Made by a program: the position numbers and the translations under genes. The notes beneath the pieces are model-generated. The model was not told the origin of the DNA. It made no database searches and saw nothing but the letters and a program-made list of their open reading frames with translations. This document shows, piece after piece, positions 61,741 to 64,000 of a stretch of DNA of 64,000 nucleotides (position 1 is its first letter; each line of letters opens with the position of its first letter). Location of the stretch: NCBI GenBank assembly GCA_963575745.1, contig CAUYUJ010016348.1:43501-107500 (forward strand), read 5' to 3'. This DNA comes from Prorocentrum cordatum. Its lineage: Eukaryota; Sar; Dinophyceae; Prorocentrales; Prorocentraceae.

Positions 61741-64000
61741 CTACTCAGCATCCTCGCCCGCGCTGGCGGCGGCCGCCGCCGGGTGCGGTGGGGCTGCCAC
61801 TGGGGCCGGGCGGGGCAGCCCCTCCATGCCGGGCGCAGGCTGCGCTCCCTGCGCGCCGCCCCGCCGGTGGCGGCCAAGCGTGCGTGCCGGGTCGTGCTGT
61901 AGCTGCTGGCGCTCCGTGCTCGTCAGGTAGCACCGCCTCCAGCCGCTCGCGCTTTCCACGTCCACACCGCCCCACTGCTCCTGGCGTAGCATCGCCAGCA
62001 GATCCTGCGGGATGTGGTGGGCGATGACACGCAACCCCGCCTCCCGCGCGCCTTGGGGGACCTCGCGCAGCAGCCGATTGATCCGATCCATCGGGTGGCG
62101 CCCGTCCTCCAGTGGGGGCGGATGCCGCACAACCTCGCTGGCTGGGACCTCCACCCTGACACCCTCGAGGCTGGTCCCGATAACAAGTCGGGCGTCCCCG
62201 CCCGTGCCTCGTGCGTCGAGCCCCTCGCATTCACCCGGTAGACTGTGCCAAGGGCTCGCCGGGGGCGCGCCATATGCATCCTCGGCCCCCCGGGGGTCGT
62301 CTGGGAGTATCGGGCAGACCTTCACGAGGATGGGCTCCTGAAGCCACCCGTGATGCGCGATCCGATCGCCCAGGGCTCCACGGGCGGCGGACCGCGAGCG
62401 TTCGCTGGCCCTCGCATCCGCGGATCGTGATCGACGCGGCTGCGGTCCAGAGGCCAGAGCCTGGGCCCTCGTAGGATCAAGATCGACGGATGGGGCCACC
62501 GCGGGGGGTGGTGGCGCAGCGAGCGGGGGGTAGGCCGCCCCTGGCGCTACGCCTACCCCCTCGGCGGCGTGCGCGGTCCAGTCGCGCGCCTTGGCGGGGC
62601 TTGGTACCCGCGCTCTCATGCGACGGCGTAGGCCCCCGAGAATCCCCGGCTGGACCGTCGCCTCGACGCGCGCGGTGTGGCCCTCGCCCCGTCGAAGGTG
62701 CTCCCCGCACATCGGAGCCCCCCCACAGCTACCCTTCGCCATGCGGAGGCATGTGGGAAGGCTGCACTTGCGGCCGATGAGGGTGGAACGATACTTCTGA
62801 GCATGGTGGGCACAGACATGCACCTGGGCATTGAAGCAATGCCCCGGCCGAGGGACATCCGACACCTCTGCATCTTCTTGAAGCAGGACAGTCGCCTCCT
62901 GCATCCCTCGGTCACCGCGCCCCTCCGGCTGGAGGGGGCGTGCTCCGCCTGCTAGCTGCACCCCGACTTGCGCAGCTTGGCAGGGGCGCTCCTCCGCCTC
63001 CACCTCGCTCTCCGAATCGATATCCAGGCGGCGGTAACCCGTGGCGTCGGTGATGTAGCGGGGCTCCGGCCGAGCCCGGCACAGCCGTCCGAACACCGAC
63101 CAGGGCAGGCAGAGCAGCCATTTGAGGACCCCGAATACCTTCCAGAGTCCCACGCCGACTGCCCGGCAGGCGGTCGCCTTTCCGTGCTCAACTAAGTTTA
63201 CGATCTGCGTGTGGTCGATGGCCGCGTACTGGTCGACATGCATGGGATGCGCCACCGGGCATGATGCGCACTCGACGGCACGGCATAGATGCACGTTGCC
63301 GGTCTCCTCGAGGTTCAGCCGCCACTTGCGACTGGTGCACCCCAGGACCTGCCCGATCTTAATGTGAAGTCCGTGGCGGTCCAGCCGATACCGGTCCGCG
63401 AAATTGCAGCTGACGCGGGCCACCTGCCCGTGCTTACGCAGGAGCACGTGGTTGTACGCCCGATTAGTCTCCCGGCCGCGCACCCCCTTTGTGTAGAACT
63501 CCGTTTCCACTACGCCGCATAACCCCGGCCCGCGCCAGCGCACCAGCAGAGGCGCCGGGGGGGGCGGGGGGAGGTGGGCGCCGGGCCCGTCGCCTCCGCG
63601 CCGCTGGCAGCACCAGGTAATCTGGTACCACGCCCAGCGGAGCCCCCGGGCAACCCACAGCATAGGCTGAGCTGCAGTGTTGACGATGAAGGCCAGGGCA
63701 CCCAACACGAACGTGAAGATGCCCAACGCGAAGCAGAGGGCCGCGGTCTCCCACCAGTACCCGAGCATCTTAACGCCCAGCCGATCGATGGCGGATCCAA
63801 CCCAGCCACCGCTCGTGCGGATCGTGCCCGTGTGGTCGGGCGAGCTCACCCACGCACCGTAGCCCGCGAACTCGAAGACCCAGGCGGCGAAGCCCCAGCC
63901 TGGACCTGACTCCGTCTCAGGGGGCGGGGTGGGTGGCGGAGGTGGTGGCGGGGGCGCGCTCCAGCCGGCCCACCAGTGGGGCAGGCGCGGGACCCGACCG
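61741..64000 (-). CDS. First ORF of unrecognised element, N-terminus outside window
   Basis: Open from the window edge to TGA at 61741, over 740 codons. A proline run near the edge is followed by FAAWVFEFAGYGAWV and a hydrophobic helix (LCFALGIFTFVLGALAFIV), then a second one (LWKVFGVLKWLLCLPW). Between them are conserved-looking soluble parts (VRGRETNRAYNHVLLRKHGQ). Cys/His groups: VECASCPVAH, HVCAHHAQK, CSLPTC...GGAPMCGEHL. The C-terminal third is Ala/Pro/Arg-rich with a DRINRLLREVPQGAR helix. No family recognised; its tight spacing to the next ORF suggests one transcription unit. Confidence 0.5.
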   Translation of the reverse strand, partial: GRVPRLPHWWAGWSAPPPPPPPPTPPPETESGPGWGFAAWVFEFAGYGAWVSSPDHTGTIRTSGGWVGSAIDRLGVKMLGYWWETAALCFALGIFTFVLGALAFIVNTAAQPMLWVARGLRWAWYQITWCCQRRGGDGPGAHLPPPPPAPLLVRWRGPGLCGVVETEFYTKGVRGRETNRAYNHVLLRKHGQVARVSCNFADRYRLDRHGLHIKIGQVLGCTSRKWRLNLEETGNVHLCRAVECASCPVAHPMHVDQYAAIDHTQIVNLVEHGKATACRAVGVGLWKVFGVLKWLLCLPWSVFGRLCRARPEPRYITDATGYRRLDIDSESEVEAEERPCQAAQVGVQLAGGARPLQPEGRGDRGMQEATVLLQEDAEVSDVPRPGHCFNAQVHVCAHHAQKYRSTLIGRKCSLPTCLRMAKGSCGGAPMCGEHLRRGEGHTARVEATVQPGILGGLRRRMRARVPSPAKARDWTAHAAEGVGVAPGAAYPPLAAPPPPAVAPSVDLDPTRAQALASGPQPRRSRSADARASERSRSAARGALGDRIAHHGWLQEPILVKVCPILPDDPRGAEDAYGAPPASPWHSLPGECEGLDARGTGGDARLVIGTSLEGVRVEVPASEVVRHPPPLEDGRHPMDRINRLLREVPQGAREAGLRVIAHHIPQDLLAMLRQEQWGGVDVESASGWRRCYLTSTERQQLQHDPARTLGRHRRGGAQGAQPAPGMEGLPRPAPVAAPPHPAAAAASAGEDAE

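Overview
The window looks like a GC-rich nuclear segment from a dinoflagellate. This is an inference. It rests on the dense decayed retroelements, the intron types, long GGA/CCT tracts, the coexistence of hAT-like and C5-methyltransferase genes, and ORF families I associate with dinoflagellate genomes. I see no rRNA, tRNA, CRISPR array or bacterial-type operon. Almost every recognisable coding region lies on the minus strand.

About 0-46 kb is a graveyard of tyrosine-recombinase (YR) retrotransposons and the satellites they carry. One family, called YRT1 here, is present in five copies: a at 1-5577, b at 5578-12945, c at 22473-23525, d at 34576-39215 and e at 43634-44990. Its order is hairpin end, A leader, minisatellite, gag, RT, RNase H, linker ORF, YR, B tail, hairpin end. 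Copy b keeps a complete split-direct-repeat layout (A1-genes-B1-A2-B2) and lies flush against copy a. The gag/RT and RNase H/YR boundaries are marked by single TGA codons in every copy where they can be read, while YR genes end in TAG. A second, DIRS-like family (YRT2, 23526-29625) has an intact 562-residue YR. Its ends break the RNase H gene of YRT1 at the same codon in two separate copies.

Between the elements are kilobase-scale minisatellites whose monomers contain short palindromes. A module of about 250 bp at three places (13.2, 30.1 and 40.3 kb) could fold into a nested stem. A palindromic GC module occurs at 17.3, 18.7 and 39.6 kb, and 15.4-17.3 kb is duplicated at 19.3-21.1 kb.

About 47-64 kb is more gene-like, still on the minus strand. 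A C5 cytosine methyltransferase is split by a 2.4 kb satellite-filled intron with short inverted ends (48754-52002). A lone methyltransferase C-terminus sits on the opposite strand (47803-48045). A decayed hAT-like transposase-family gene covers 53178-56720. A small unknown ORF lies at 57336-57752. An acidic repeat protein gene (58750-59611) has a short intron with inverted repeats and direct repeats at its ends. At the right edge two successive ORFs (60389-61719 and 61741 to beyond 64000) look like a further multi-copy element or an unrecognised gene pair.
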